The notes under the pieces: model-generated
The model's input: only the letters and a program-made list of their open reading frames with translations
The model's database searches: none
What the model was told of the DNA's origin: nothing
Source of the DNA: Phaeoceros laevis
Lineage: Eukaryota > Anthocerotophyta > Anthocerotopsida > Notothyladales
DNA: 62,972 nt
Direction: 5' to 3'
Assembly (NCBI GenBank): GCA_049999765.1
Contig: JBNGIQ010009481.1
Location: forward strand, 59,378-122,349
Part shown: in pieces, positions 22,356 to 33,163 of the stretch
Numbering within the stretch: the first letter of the stretch is position 1
Layout: every line of letters starts with the position of its first letter
Program-made: the position numbers and the translations under genes

Positions 22356-22984
22356 CATAAGTTCTAACTGTAGAACTTGTGTTCATGTAGTAACTGTAAA
22401 ACTTGTGTACACGTGTCACATGAACACATATGGCATCGTGTAGTAAGGTTGATTTTCACGAAATAGGCTGGTTTCGAGACTAGACTTTCGGGACCGTCGA
22501 CTAGCTGGCTTGTCATGTCCTCAGCGGCCCAGCTCATATGCAGGCTTGAAGACTTAGACCCTTGACTTTCAGGGTCGTTCTAAAGTCTGAAGGATTTCCA
22601 GACCGTCTGCTCTTGTAGCCTTCTGCGATCAGAATGTAAGAGCGTTTCTTCCCCGGACAGAGTCCGTGGTGGTACACCTTCGTCATATGCATCTGTCCGT
22701 TCAACGCAGCTTAGCTTTATTTGTTGCTTGAAGCTCGAAGCCAGGGCCTATCGAGTAGGAGTTGAGGTTCTGAGCCAGTCGTAGTGTGCTGAGCCCCGAC
22801 TGTCCAGCCGGCTAGGTAAATGGCACATGTGGAACTGAGTACCAGCGGACACCTTGCAATTGGTAGCCACAAGGTGCCGTCACAACACGAAACATGCAGG
22901 AGATTACAATTCCGAGGACTGTCCACCAGTGGAAGGACACTGACTCAGGGGCCTACTCGTTCAGGTTTGTCTCACATACCAGAA
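22356..22984. other. Intergenic and probable 5' region of the At4g22030-like gene
   Basis: The AT-balanced sequence has no domain. The downstream gene's frame is already open from 22820, but the family-like and transit-peptide-like part starts at 22985. Confidence 0.35.
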
Positions 22985-24322
22985 ATGAACTTCTCTTCCC
23001 TGCACCATTTGACATCGAATCATGTGCTCTGGACATGCTTAAATGCGTTACAGTCTGGGCCAGGATGGAGAAGGTCAATGTGTGTTGTTGCATCCAAGGA
23101 AGAGGACTCCTGCCACCACAAGCCCCTTGCCCCTGCGGATTCTTTCCAAGGTCCGGGCAATAGGGAAGATCACGATGGCGTCTTCCAGGGACTTGGTTCC
23201 GCACAGCCATCGAACATAGAGGATGGAAGGATCATACGGGAATACTTCAAAGGATGGGTAGAAGAGGATGGAATCCCAAACCATGCGGTGGTGGCCAGGC
23301 TAAGAACTCTGGCAGTTGCTGCCGGTGATCGCAGCCGGATGCACGGGATCCTGGCCATCCAGCGGGACAACTGGAACCGTCTCTACAACGTCACCCTCAG
23401 CATGGCTACCATCACTGCTGCTGCGCTCTCCGCTCTTCAAGGCTGCCTCCCCTCGAGCCCCAGCCTGCCGCTCACCGCCTTCCTGCTAGACGCCGGGGCT
23501 GCTTCCATCATGGCCGTGTTGAACCGGTTTCAGCCCTCGCAGCTGGCGGAAGAGCAGCGGGCAGCGGAGAAGTTCTTCCAGAGCTTGTGTCAAGAGATCG
23601 AGGCCACGCTCCAAATCGACCCTCGCATGAGAGAAGATGCGGACCTGTTCCTGGAAGACAAGGTAGGGCAGATGCACGCCATGGACCAGGCCTTCCCGCT
23701 GCCTCTCACCCCGCTGGTGCTCCCGCGCTTCCCTACCACAATGCAGCCGACCAAGCTGTCCTCCAGGGCCGCTGACCTTGAGCAGCTGCCCCTAGTCCCA
23801 ATCTCCAACCCTAGCAACGGCTGGACGGCGGCCATAGCCGAGGACCTGGAGCAGGTGGCCTGCAGGCTGGGCGCGGCGGACGGCGATGTGGAGCTGTACC
23901 GGCGGCTGATGGAGCGCTTGATGCAGGTGAACCGGGGCTTGGCTGTGGCCAGCCCAGTGCTGGCAGCCATGGCCGCCATGGTGAGTGGAGCGGCTCTGGT
24001 GACGGGGCCTTCTCAAGGGACTGCCTGCCTGGCTGCCGTGCTCAACGTCGCGGCGGTGCTTGCGCACAGCGTCACCAACTGCCTTCAATTGGGCATGCTG
24101 TTCGAGCTCCACCGCAACTGCTCGGGCTACCATGACCACCTGCGCAGCTCCATCCAGCGCAGCCAGCGCCTGCCGGTGGAGAAGAGGGAGGATGGCGAGC
24201 TCTTTCACTACAAAGTTGCCCTTCAGCTTGGCCGAACAGACGGAATGCCGCTCATTCATCGAGGTGACATTCTCGCCAGCAAACTGAGTGAAACCTACTC
24301 AACGCTTGTGAGAGTGCTGTAG
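22985..24322 (+). CDS. Probable F-box At4g22030-like protein, plastid-type N-terminus
   Basis: A single exon encodes 445 residues from ATG 22985; an in-frame ATG at 22820 would give 500. The residues after 22985 (MNFSSLHHLTSNHV...WRRSMCVVASKEED) look like a plastid transit peptide with a C-V-V-A-type cleavage area, which favours the shorter start. The core matches the plant group named after Arabidopsis At4g22030: RSRMHGILAIQRDNWNRLY, a hydrophobic segment, then LNRFQPSQLAEEQRAAEKFF and a PLPLTPLVLPRFP stretch. A second hydrophobic pair (about VLAAMAAMVSGAALV) precedes the C-terminus. Despite the database name I do not see an F-box motif. Molecular function is unknown; a membrane-associated plastid protein is the inference. 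Confidence 0.75.
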   Translation: MNFSSLHHLTSNHVLWTCLNALQSGPGWRRSMCVVASKEEDSCHHKPLAPADSFQGPGNREDHDGVFQGLGSAQPSNIEDGRIIREYFKGWVEEDGIPNHAVVARLRTLAVAAGDRSRMHGILAIQRDNWNRLYNVTLSMATITAAALSALQGCLPSSPSLPLTAFLLDAGAASIMAVLNRFQPSQLAEEQRAAEKFFQSLCQEIEATLQIDPRMREDADLFLEDKVGQMHAMDQAFPLPLTPLVLPRFPTTMQPTKLSSRAADLEQLPLVPISNPSNGWTAAIAEDLEQVACRLGAADGDVELYRRLMERLMQVNRGLAVASPVLAAMAAMVSGAALVTGPSQGTACLAAVLNVAAVLAHSVTNCLQLGMLFELHRNCSGYHDHLRSSIQRSQRLPVEKREDGELFHYKVALQLGRTDGMPLIHRGDILASKLSETYSTLVRVL

Positions 24323-24638
24323 AAAGTTGAAACCCTACTGGCTTATTTTAGCTGTCAAGCTGAGGTTGGTGCGACCATCCACTTGGGCGGACACTTGTAT
24401 CCAGTCTATATCACATCAAACAGCATGATGAACAGAGCCATAGTACACCTGTAGTTGGCATTGTCAATTCTTGTAGAAATTGTGAATATGTTCAATGCTT
24501 GCCATTTGAACACGTACTAAGTGATCGAGTCCCAAGCATCGAGACGTGAGCAGCAGCCAAAAGTTCACGGTCAAGATTAATCTCTTATTCAAGAAGACAA
24601 ACTATGGTGAAGCTCCTAAGTACTAGGTCTCAGGCTAA
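24323..24638. other. Convergent 3' ends
   Basis: This lies between the stop of the plus-strand At4g22030-like gene and the stop of the minus-strand RING gene, and probably holds both 3' UTRs. No other signal is seen. Confidence 0.5.
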
Positions 24639-25769
24639 CTAGTCCGAGAAGAGGTCTACAATTCCTCGGATTGTGGTTCTGCATGTCGGGCATGTGTTCT
24701 TCTGCTCCCTATGCTTGAGCAGACAAAGGTTACAAAAGTGAAAGTGCATGCAAGGAACAATCAATGTGTCCCGTGGATTTACCAAGCATATCTGGCACAC
24801 ACATTTCTCCTGTTCCATTTCCAGCTTTTTTCGCAAAGCAAGTTTTTCTGCCTCCAGGGCAGCCATCTCCGCCTTAAGGTTTGTTCTCTCAGATTGCGCA
24901 ACCCGTTCTTTCTCAGAGAACTCAGCTAGGAGAGTCTGACGCTGCTGACTAAGCTCGGATGCTAGGGCTTCCTTCTGCCGCACAATGTCCTTGTGCTCCT
25001 GGTCCTGAGATGTCTGCATCGCTCCCTCCAGCAACTCAAGCAAATCATTTGCACAGGTTCGGACAGCCTTGAGATCCTGGTAGGAAGCTCCTGTTACTCC
25101 ACATCTGAGGTAGTCCATTTGTTCCTGCAACCGGGCCGTCATCTCACTCAGCGTCTGGTTGCTGACTTCAAGTGCTTCCACGGCTACTTCGTGCTTGACT
25201 ATTTTCAGGCTCTTGTGCGGCCTCTTGTCCACTGTTGTCCCCGCAAGCTGTGCCGCTGTGTCCCTCCAATCTCCTTGTGGATCACATCTGTCCGCTTCTT
25301 GCGCCATCTTCCTTTTTGAGGAGTATTTGATGATTGGCGGCTCTTCTTGCCTGTTCTCTCTGCAAAGCATTGCAGGTTCTCTCGGAAGCTCCTCTGCTAG
25401 CTTCAAGTCTTTGCCGTCTTCCTCCTCATCCTTCGAATTCTGGCAGCAGCATTGCCGCTTCAGGTCACCTCTCTTCCTTTTTGCAGTACTTGAGGTGACT
25501 CTGTCCCTTTTCTCCTCCGTATCTTCCTCCACCGCGGGGTCAACAATTGTAGGTATGCAGGATGTCGGATAATCTATCGTCTGTTTAAGGCCGCAAGCAA
25601 GCCTGCAATCAAGGATGATGTTGAGGTGCGGGCTCAAGGGACCGCTCAAGGGGCCAGTCAGGCCTAAGGACGTCCGCAGGGCCACGCCGTCTTCAACCCT
25701 GAAGTTTTGACAGGCAAAGCACCTCCGATCGACTGTTTCGGACCTGTGATATCTTGAAGTGTTCACCAT
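24639..25769 (-). CDS. RING-finger protein, probable E3 ubiquitin ligase
   Basis: One open frame of 376 residues runs from the ATG at 25769. The C-terminal 50 residues form a RING finger of the IAP-like spacing, with CVCQIC, PCMHFHFCNLC and CPTC (C-x2-C, C-x-H-x3-C-x2-C, C-x2-C). Before it lies a coiled coil of about 150 residues rich in Glu/Leu/Lys (from about SNQTLSEMTARLQEQ to EMEQEK). The N-terminal half is charged and basic with a nuclear-signal-like TAKRKRGDLKRQ. RING proteins recruit E2 enzymes to ubiquitinate substrates, and the coiled coil probably mediates dimerisation or substrate choice. The first residues may lie in an unseen upstream exon, since the frame is open slightly beyond the ATG. 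Confidence 0.8.
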   Translation of the reverse strand: MVNTSRYHRSETVDRRCFACQNFRVEDGVALRTSLGLTGPLSGPLSPHLNIILDCRLACGLKQTIDYPTSCIPTIVDPAVEEDTEEKRDRVTSSTAKRKRGDLKRQCCCQNSKDEEEDGKDLKLAEELPREPAMLCRENRQEEPPIIKYSSKRKMAQEADRCDPQGDWRDTAAQLAGTTVDKRPHKSLKIVKHEVAVEALEVSNQTLSEMTARLQEQMDYLRCGVTGASYQDLKAVRTCANDLLELLEGAMQTSQDQEHKDIVRQKEALASELSQQRQTLLAEFSEKERVAQSERTNLKAEMAALEAEKLALRKKLEMEQEKCVCQICLVNPRDTLIVPCMHFHFCNLCLLKHREQKNTCPTCRTTIRGIVDLFSD

Positions 25770-26547
25770 GTTCACAGTCTTCCTTCAGCTCGCTTCTGTA
25801 AAATTGCCCACTGTGTTCATCAATCTGGTACTCGTCGCCTCCTGAACAAGCGTATTTCTCGCCAACACCAATCCCACCTGTAAACGCCAGGTATGTTCAG
25901 CATGGAAAGCCACAAAACTGGTCATGAATTAATGTACCAATTGCTCAATCGAACCTATAGCTCTGCGCTGAGGCCTGAGTGACTGGTCAGTGCACTCGTC
26001 AACGAATTAATTACTGCTGGCATGCTACATCTGTGAAAATCCCTGACAAACCTCACACTGGCCAGGTTTCAGCTCTATGCATATGGCTGGGACCCTGGAA
26101 TTGTGACCTCATCGGGACCGCTTGAACTTCCATGTCAACTGCTGCCGGAAGCTGCTGGCAGTTCAAGTCCTGAAGGCAACAGAAAGGCGCACCCCTTCGA
26201 AGAACGATAGAGCAGTGGTGAGGGAGATTGCTCATTCTTGGGCTTTTGCAATGCAGGGCTCTCGGGCGTAGAGCTGGTTAGGTTTTCCAAAGGCGCTGTC
26301 ACTGTCACCCATTGCCATCGATTTTGCAGGACAGGGGCCTTCACGCCCCATGAGGGACAATATGTCTACCTGGCGTCTAAGTGCATCCACGTGGCCATTA
26401 TGAGAGTGAAGAAGCCTAATCGTCGAGGACTCGAAGCTTCAATGGTCTATGGTTCTACATTCTGCGCTAGCATAAAAGAGGAGCCTAATTCAGTAGCATT
26501 TTTAGGACTCTTGGTTCAGGGAGCAGTTCAGCCAGGTGCCATGTGCC
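25770..26547. other. Intergenic between divergent RING and DUF641 genes
   Basis: This is a 778-bp divergent promoter region. The frame 26238-26714 (+) overlaps the start of the DUF641 gene in another frame and shows no domain. Confidence 0.45.
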
Positions 26548-28291
26548 ATGGGGGCCTTCCCAAGCCGCTTCTCGCGCGACCAGGACTGGAGCATGCGCAG
26601 CGATTTGGAATCACTTGCCAGGAACATGGATTCGCAAGTCAGGGAAGTGACGGCAATGATCTCTCAGCTGCATCGGGTTGGTTGCCGCCAACTGCGCGCA
26701 CCCGATCCTCATGAAGGCCATATATGCCCGACACCAAGGCACCAGGTTGATTGTGCCTTCATGGCCACCATGGACGACGGGCTCAGAGGGTTACGCACGC
26801 TGCAGGGAGAGAACCGGGCCTTCATGGTAGCCGAGGCTGAAAAATTCTTTCAGCGGATGGCACTTGGAGCTCGAGGTCCGAGAGAGAATTCCAATTTGGG
26901 TGTGGGCGGATCGGGACAGCCAGCGCCGTCCGAGGGTGGAAACGACCAGCAGTTGCAATTGCTCATTGCGCAGCTGGAATCGACTCGAGAGGTGTTCATC
27001 CACTCCGAGACCAGGGTGCGGGAGTTGGAGCAGGAGCGCGACACTGCCATTTGGATGGTGCTCGAAACGCGGAGGCAGTGCGAAATTCGACTGGCGGCCG
27101 CGGAGGGGGAATGCCAGAGGCTCTGCTCCGTGATACAGAGCCTGAGGCTAGACCTGATCTTCTTTGCGAAGCGGGAGACAAGGGGCGGAGAGCTTCGCAC
27201 GGATCTTGAGAGGCAGATCGGCCAGCTTGTGGCCTCCGCTACCTCCTCAACCTACATGGACATGGACATGGACATTCAGCTCCGGCTCTTGGCTGACGAC
27301 ATCAAGGACGCGCTCGCCGGGCTCACAAGGGCTTTGGAGCCTGGATACAGGGCCCGCCACGACAAGAAGATGCCGGCGGAAGGCAGCACAGCGAATCCTC
27401 GCGATCCCAGTGGCTCACGATCGCGACTAGGACTGCTTGCCAAGGAATGGACCGCCAAGTTCTACCACCAGAGTGTCGTCTCCGAGACCGTTTTTTCAGG
27501 ATTCGAGGCCGAGGACTTCCAGATCGACTCCTGTGGCTCTTCCGAGCTGGACTGGGACAAGTGGCGGGCTCAAAGCTACCAGCAGTACAAGGAGCTGAGC
27601 TCGGTCGGGGAGGGCGAGTCGGAATTATTGATCCAGCAGCTGGCCGAGTTGGTGCACATGGTCGTCAGAGGTGGGGAAGAGGCACGGTTGGTGGTGATCG
27701 CAGCAGGCTGCCCGCCAACCTGTTCACAATACGGAGGAGCTCGCGATCGATGGGGCCCGACATGTGTGTGCGGCCGAGTCAGGTTCCTAAGGTTCTGCCA
27801 CAGGAAGTTGGAGCAACTGTCTGAGTGTAAGACCGCACCTACCACGTTCTGGGAGGGTCTGGAGCTATGTGGCGATCATGGTTTCTGCAAGCACCTTTTA
27901 CCATTACTCACCAATGTTTGGCTGAGCCATCTTCTCGTTTGCTCATTCGAGCAGCCTTCTGCTCTTCTCAAGGTAATTTAAAATTACAGCTGCACAAGTC
28001 TTGAATGTCATGTGCACGCTGATCAATATGTTTCTGCTGCTGAAGTTACTTCCAACTGTTGATGGGTTCGCAGTGCTTCAACACCTGGATTCACTCATAT
28101 TTTATTGAATTTTGGAAGTCCTACAGGTGAGGAAAAATATGGTTTTTGATCGAACATACATGGTGGCGGTGGCGGCCTCAGAGTCTGATGACGATAGAGG
28201 GATGAGTAGCAACCGTGTGGCGTATATGGTTGTCCCAGGGTTTTGGATTGGCAGCTCCGCAATCAGGAGTCAAGTGTATTTGGTGCACTAG
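26548..28291 (+). CDS. DUF641 protein, GIL1/IRKI-like
   Basis: Two exons (26548-27972 and 28127-28291, 154-bp intron) join in frame for 529 residues. The start was set at MGAFPSRFSRDQDW (context GCCATGG). The N-terminal part has the DUF641-type LRAPDPHEGHI...DDGLRGLRTLQ segment, then a long coiled coil (about LLIAQLESTREVF to LRLDLIFF). The C-terminal half matches the GIL1 pattern: AKFYHQSVVSETVFSGFEAEDF, FLRFCHRKLEQL, VWLSHLLVCSFEQPS|ALLK joined by the splice to VRKNMVFDRTYM, and VVPGFWIGSSAIRSQVYLV at the end. The second exon restores the family C-terminus, which supports the splice. Arabidopsis GIL1 works in light control of gravitropism. This copy is diverged and its role is not established. 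Confidence 0.82.
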
Positions 28292-28760
28292 CGTTAGTTT
28301 GATGTTAATTAGGATCAACGTGTACAGGTCTTTGGTGAACTAGGAATTCATACATGTTTCCTCATACAGAAACGTGCATGTTGTGTTTCGCAACGTCTGC
28401 GTTTTCCCTGGAATGCCGTTCATACATGAGGGAGAGAGAGATGCAATTGTTCTGAGCAAGGCCAGATGTGTCTTACAGTGCCTACAGCAATTGGGCATTC
28501 CAGCTTTCTCAGTTGCAGTGTTCCTTAAACTGGTTTTCAACAAGAGCTGCTTCTTCATGAGTACATATTTCAGATTCCTGATTCAAAAGTGATTCACACC
28601 TCAAGGGACCAGAAGCAAGTGCTTGAGTTTTCCTCTTCCCAGTCTTCTTCTGATCAATACAAACCAGAAGGTTCCTTGTTCTCGAGACCATTTGTATCCA
28701 AGTCCAGCTTCAATCACTTGTCCAATCTGTTTCGTTGAATTCTGGACGATAGAAATCGAA

Positions 28761-28829
28761 AGCAAAAAACCACAAGCACTTTCATGACTGAAACAACTGA
28801 AGTCATGAAAGTGCTAGTGGTTTTTTGCT
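28761..28829. repeat. 28-bp-arm hairpin
   Basis: Arms 28761-28788 and 28802-28829 are complementary with one mismatch and a 13-nt loop. The arms begin AGCAAAAAACCAC and end CTTTCATGAC. This could be a MITE relic or a small-RNA precursor foldback. Confidence 0.85.
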
Positions 28830-28948
28830 GTCCACGGATGCTCTAATTGTCAAGAACTCAACGACCCAGTTCGGAACCTGACAGGATGTGAGAACCTTCT
28901 TGAAACCTAGACTGAACCTGTGAACTTGTCAAACAAGTCACCGCGAAA

Positions 28949-28998
28949 GGAGCCCTCGTGCTGAATCCGAATCCTCCAGGACTCAGCACAAGGGCTCC
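28949..28998. repeat. 16-bp-arm hairpin
   Basis: GGAGCCCTCGTGCTGA (28949-28964) pairs with TCAGCACAAGGGCTCC (28983-28998) with one mismatch and an 18-nt loop. It lies 120 bp from the larger hairpin. Confidence 0.75.
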
Positions 28999-29390
28999 TC
29001 CAAATTTAACGCTCAAACAGGCCTTGGAGTCAATTCTATAAGATGCAAATAATGGCACTCAGCACAAACTTGGCACGCACCTGCAGCAGCTTACAAGTTC
29101 ACTTCAAATTCATAGCTCGGTCACGAACTGTGATCCATAGGAAAGGTGAGCTGCAGGCAGGCCTGCTCACATCTATACAAGTAGAGCTGCCATCATAGGA
29201 GATAGGAGGCAATCCCAACGTGGATTGCTCCTCCGAACAAGGTCGTGCTCAAGCTGAATATTTACAATCGTTTCAAGAAATCACAGACAACGCCTGAAAC
29301 TTGTCATATCCTCATAACATCACTTGGCCTTCTCCCATTTGAGCCTGACGTCTGCCTGCATGATGGCATTGGCTCTTTTGAGAGCGCTCC

Positions 29391-29735
29391 TCACTTGCAG
29401 TCGCACTTGTTGACATCGTCGTTGCACTTGGAGCAGTCGGGGTCTCCGGCGGAGGCCGACAGGACGAAGCTCTGGTGCCTGCAAAAGTGTAACAGTGCAA
29501 TTTCAGCAACAGCAATTGCTCATCAATTTCAACCAGTCTGCCATCTCCGGCCCACGATCATACATATCTACCATTTGAAGCCAACTGTAAGGTGAACTGA
29601 TCAGCCCCTACGTACTGCCGCGGTCACAGCTACTTGAACAGCAAAAGAACTGACAGTGCAAAGCAAACGGCACGAGCACGCTCGAGCCAGGAGAGCCATC
29701 CATGAAGAGAGCACGCACACGTTAGCAGAAGCCAT
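29391..29735 (-). CDS. Tiny Cys-containing protein, metallothionein-like
   Basis: Exon 1 (29735-29719) and exon 2 (29478-29391) join in frame for 34 residues: MASANV, then HQSFVLSASAGDPD, then a Cys cluster CSKCNDDVNKCDCK. The CxxC...CxC arrangement recalls the C-terminal domain of plant metallothioneins, which bind Cu and Zn in the cytosol. Only four Cys are present, so it is shorter than known types, and a missed internal exon is possible. A TATA box lies about 118 bp upstream of the ATG, and TGCACGC words resembling metal-response elements lie nearby. The donor GTGCGT is weak but acceptable. The identification is tentative. Confidence 0.45.
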
Positions 29736-29852
29736 GTCGCTGATTGGAGAGACTGTGGTAAACTTGGAAGCTGCGTGCAGCTGTGTGCTTCACGATGGTC
29801 GAAGAGGCTACAATTGGCGTGCGATGAAGAGACGGTTCCCCTGCCATTGGCC

Positions 29853-29858
29853 TTTATA
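29853..29858 (-). promoter_or_regulatory. TATA box of the small Cys-protein gene
   Basis: TATAAA read on the minus strand, in the context CCTATAAAGGCC, about 118 bp upstream of the ATG at 29735. TGCACGC (matching the TGCRCNC metal-response core) occurs on the minus strand near 29780 and near 30012. Confidence 0.5.
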
Positions 29859-29869
29859 GGACCTTGGAC

Positions 29870-31930
29870 GAGGCGGAACTGAGGGGGTAAGTCTTTCGAT
29901 TGGGCCAAAGTGGGGCCAACGAGAAGCGTGGAGGGACGTCATCTCACCAGGGACGCCTCCCTGCTACAGTCCCAAGGGAAGGAAGGAGGGAGGACGGAAA
30001 GAAGGAAGCGTGCATTGGCTAGGGTAGAACCTGCTTAGCAGACGTGTGCTGCGCGTAGGATGCCTTCCAAAGTGCCCGTCCACACAGGTTTTGTAAAGAC
30101 AAGCAGTAATCAAGCTTAAGAGCCTTTGTCAGCTAGTGGGTACCCGGGTAGCACGCGTGGTCCCACTGGGCCGGCCTTACGTTTTGCTACCAGCAAGCGT
30201 GTTTGGGCTGGCAAGCATCTCTGAATCTATCGCAGTATGTGTGGCTCTCTTCTGCGACGGCAGAACAATCTCACAATCTCACCCACCGCCACTCCGCTGC
30301 TCTCATTTTAAAATCACGTGAGATTGTCCCTGCGCAACATAGTGTGCAACGTAACCCAGGAATGCAGCCGGAGCATCTTCCACAGCTGCCTTTTTGGTAT
30401 TTTACGTCTTGTACACTTCACTGTTCAGCGCTTCTAAGTTCTTAGGGACAGAAAAAATCCCCAATTGCATTTTCAGTTGCAGGAAGAATGGCCAATACGG
30501 GGTTCAAACGCAGGCAGCACTGTGCGTCATTGCTGAACCATTCCAGGTATGGAGAGGAGTCTGACCCCAGTAGACGGAAACGGCGTTGCAAACCTAAGAA
30601 CCGCCGTTTCTTTTTGTTGCAACGTCGTCCACATTGTTTATCGACCGTATTGCTGAAAAAAATCGAAAAAAATCGAAACTACGCTCTACGGATGTCACTC
30701 CGCACTAATTCAATTCGAAACAACGAAACTAATAAGTAGTCGAATTGAAACTAACTACTAACCCCGCTTCTCATAGCAAGTACAGTAGGGTTTGAGCTGT
30801 GTGTACGGGATGGACATACATGTATGCCCCATCCCCTTCCATGCCGGTGCTCCAGCAGCCCATCCCCACAAGGGTTTCAGCATACCTCATCTTCCTCCTT
30901 CCCTCCTTCGGCATGTGCACGCGTCCATTCATGTTTTTGATATACGTTTTATGAAATAAAAATACGGGGAAATTATGCCATCTATCACACGGAATTCGAA
31001 TGAATTCGAACGCTACGTGTTTAACGTGGTATACGTAACAAAAAAAATGCCGTTTCATACGTGGCGGCTACTAAGAGTCTGACGACGTGACAAATTTGGT
31101 GGCAAGGGAAATGGGGATTTTCTGTTCTTTTCCACTCCTGTTGCACCGCCCCTGTTGCATTGTCTCCGAGTGACTGCACTTTCGTTAGATTGTGAATATT
31201 TAGTGTACCGAAGACGAGAATCCGTGACTAGACACACTTTCAAGTCGTAGTTCACGTTCTGACAATCCATCTGAATTCGTCATACATGCTTTCAGGTATA
31301 AGACTGAAATTTGGCTTGTTACAATGACCTTCTAGTTCATCACCAGGGCTGGCAAAACAAAAGCGGAGGAAGGGCAAGTACAACCAGATTGCCTCGGTTG
31401 CATCATCTTGCCACCCTGGTAATCTACGAAGCTTTTGCAGACAGAAACAGCGATTGTGAATGTTGGGTTATTTCTCAAACTGATCAGTCTACAGACAGAA
31501 TGTCAATGAGAAAGCAAGCAGCGACTGAAGGTTACGTTTGGGGTCAGCCCCGAGTCTGCAGACAGAGTGGAAAATCAAGAACAGGAAGCCAAAGATTGTG
31601 TCAATGAGAAGACATTAGCAATAGTTCACCCATGGTTCAAAATTCCCGCGTCACGTGCGCAGGCAAGCACACCACCAATTAGTCTGCAAACAGGGGTAGC
31701 AAGGTAAACAAGAACGGCTTTCGGGGACGCAAGTTCGGGATGGATGAGGATAAACTTTGGACACTGATGTCAACTTCCTACTAATCGCCAAATAATCGTA
31801 AGCTCTGACTCCCACCTGTGGAGAATCAATCGTCATCCAAGGCTCAAAAATAAAACCGCCGCATGCTATGCCTCCGTTCCTCGCACAGCTGGCAACCTGC
31901 AATGAAGATTTCACCGTAACATACTGAACC
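29870..31930. other. Intergenic, no gene recognised
   Basis: Frames here (30136-30445, 30488-30739, 30771-31058, 31311-31607) have no domain and low-complexity or AT-rich content. Upstream elements of the small gene probably occupy the left 300 bp and the 3' UTR of the RETICULATA-related gene the right end. Confidence 0.4.
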
Positions 31931-33163
31931 CTAGCTTGATGTTGCAGTCTCCAGATTTTTGCTGACGTTCTCAACAACATCTGGAGGTGCGGAGCCTTGG
32001 TCAACTCCAGCCTTCTGCGAGCCTGTCCAACGGGCCAGAGCTACGAAACTTGTGCCCCCAAGAACATTATTCAAGCCTCTGATAATGAACACTGATGTCT
32101 TGAACAAGCTGGGATTCATGAACCCAGCTAACGCAAACTCCAAACCATTCACAGCCTGGTACCGCAAATTGGAACTCAGGCCCATGTGGCCAGCCCAGGT
32201 GGCAGCATTGAGAATAGTAGGAGGGGAATCATTCTGCGGAGTGAAGCTTGGATCCATTTTTTTCCTCACTTCCAACAGAAAGTTTGACAGAACAGTCCCT
32301 GCCAAACCAGCCACGAACCCCACGAGTGCAAACTGCGCCCCCTTGTAGAGAAAAGTTCCAGCCCTGTCCACCACAGAGAACGCCCCAGACTCGAACATGT
32401 GTCCCGAGGGACAGGAGGCAAACACACCCGGTAACCTAGATGAGACGGCTGCACCTACCAAGGCTGTCGGGGCCAACATGTACATCAGCGTGAAGTTCAG
32501 AATCGCCCCGACCACAATGGTGGAGAAAACGAAATCGAGCTCGTCGAGCCCGAAGTTCGGACGGGAAGCCATGTCTCCCAGCACGCATGCTCCCACACCG
32601 ATCACCTCCTCCGTCAACACCTTGAACGGAAACTGCGGATCCGCCTTGACACGCTCGTTCCAGCCACGCAGCAGGGCTGCAATGAACCCGTCACCGCCAG
32701 CCTGCTGGCCATCGCTGTCATCACGGCTCCTCCCGTTCCCCGAGTCTCCCCCACCTCCACCGCCGCCGCCTCCTCTTCCCTCCTGTCCACCGTGTCCGCT
32801 GTTGCCGTTTCCACCATCGTCCACTGCTAGGTCCACCGGCTGCTGCCCCAAGGCAGAGGCAGAGGCCCCAGCCATCCAGCACCTGGCCTGCTGCTTACAG
32901 TCCAGGTGAAACCCGCTATTCCCAAAGCTGGCTGTCCGGAGCTCAGCTGCATCCAACGAACTCCGCATCACACTCACAACTTGCTTCCTCAACAATGTGA
33001 CATCCCTTCCCACACCTCGCAGCGATTCCCTGGACTCCACATGCAGGGGATTGAACTTCACACAGCCAGCAACAGATGACATCCCTGGCTTGTCCCCTTG
33101 CGCCACCAGAGCCTGTGCAGGCACCTGCAGGAAGAGCCTCTGAGCCATAGCCGAGCCTGCCAT
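31931..33163 (-). CDS. RETICULATA-related plastid envelope protein
   Basis: One frame of 410 residues starts at MAGSAMAQRLFLQVP, the first ATG. Codons further upstream are open but lack an ATG and follow a splice-acceptor-like CTTTGGTTTGCAG. The N-terminal 150 residues are transit-peptide and linker, including a Gly run and GNGNSGHGGQEGRGG. The conserved domain begins DPQFPFKVLTEEVIGVGACVLGDMASRP and continues with FGLDELDFVFSTIVVGAILNFTLMYMLAP, SGAF...GTFLYKGAQFALVGFVAGLAG, YQAVNGLEF and NVLGGTSFVALARW. These are membrane-spanning and typical of RETICULATA-RELATED proteins of the chloroplast envelope, which affect leaf mesophyll and plastid development in Arabidopsis. The transported substrate is not known. 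Confidence 0.92.
   Translation of the reverse strand: MAGSAMAQRLFLQVPAQALVAQGDKPGMSSVAGCVKFNPLHVESRESLRGVGRDVTLLRKQVVSVMRSSLDAAELRTASFGNSGFHLDCKQQARCWMAGASASALGQQPVDLAVDDGGNGNSGHGGQEGRGGGGGGGGGDSGNGRSRDDSDGQQAGGDGFIAALLRGWNERVKADPQFPFKVLTEEVIGVGACVLGDMASRPNFGLDELDFVFSTIVVGAILNFTLMYMLAPTALVGAAVSSRLPGVFASCPSGHMFESGAFSVVDRAGTFLYKGAQFALVGFVAGLAGTVLSNFLLEVRKKMDPSFTPQNDSPPTILNAATWAGHMGLSSNLRYQAVNGLEFALAGFMNPSLFKTSVFIIRGLNNVLGGTSFVALARWTGSQKAGVDQGSAPPDVVENVSKNLETATSS

Larger units (their letters stand above)
28292..29390. other. Non-coding stretch with two hairpins
   Basis: No gene is recognised. Two strong inverted repeats (28761-28829 and 28949-28998) are listed separately. The remainder may include the 3' UTR of the DUF641 gene and of the small gene ending at 29391. 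Confidence 0.5.

Noticed and set aside
32397-32909. 170-residue plus-strand frame with a poly-Pro stretch
   Set aside because: Antisense of the Gly-rich linker of the RETICULATA-related protein.
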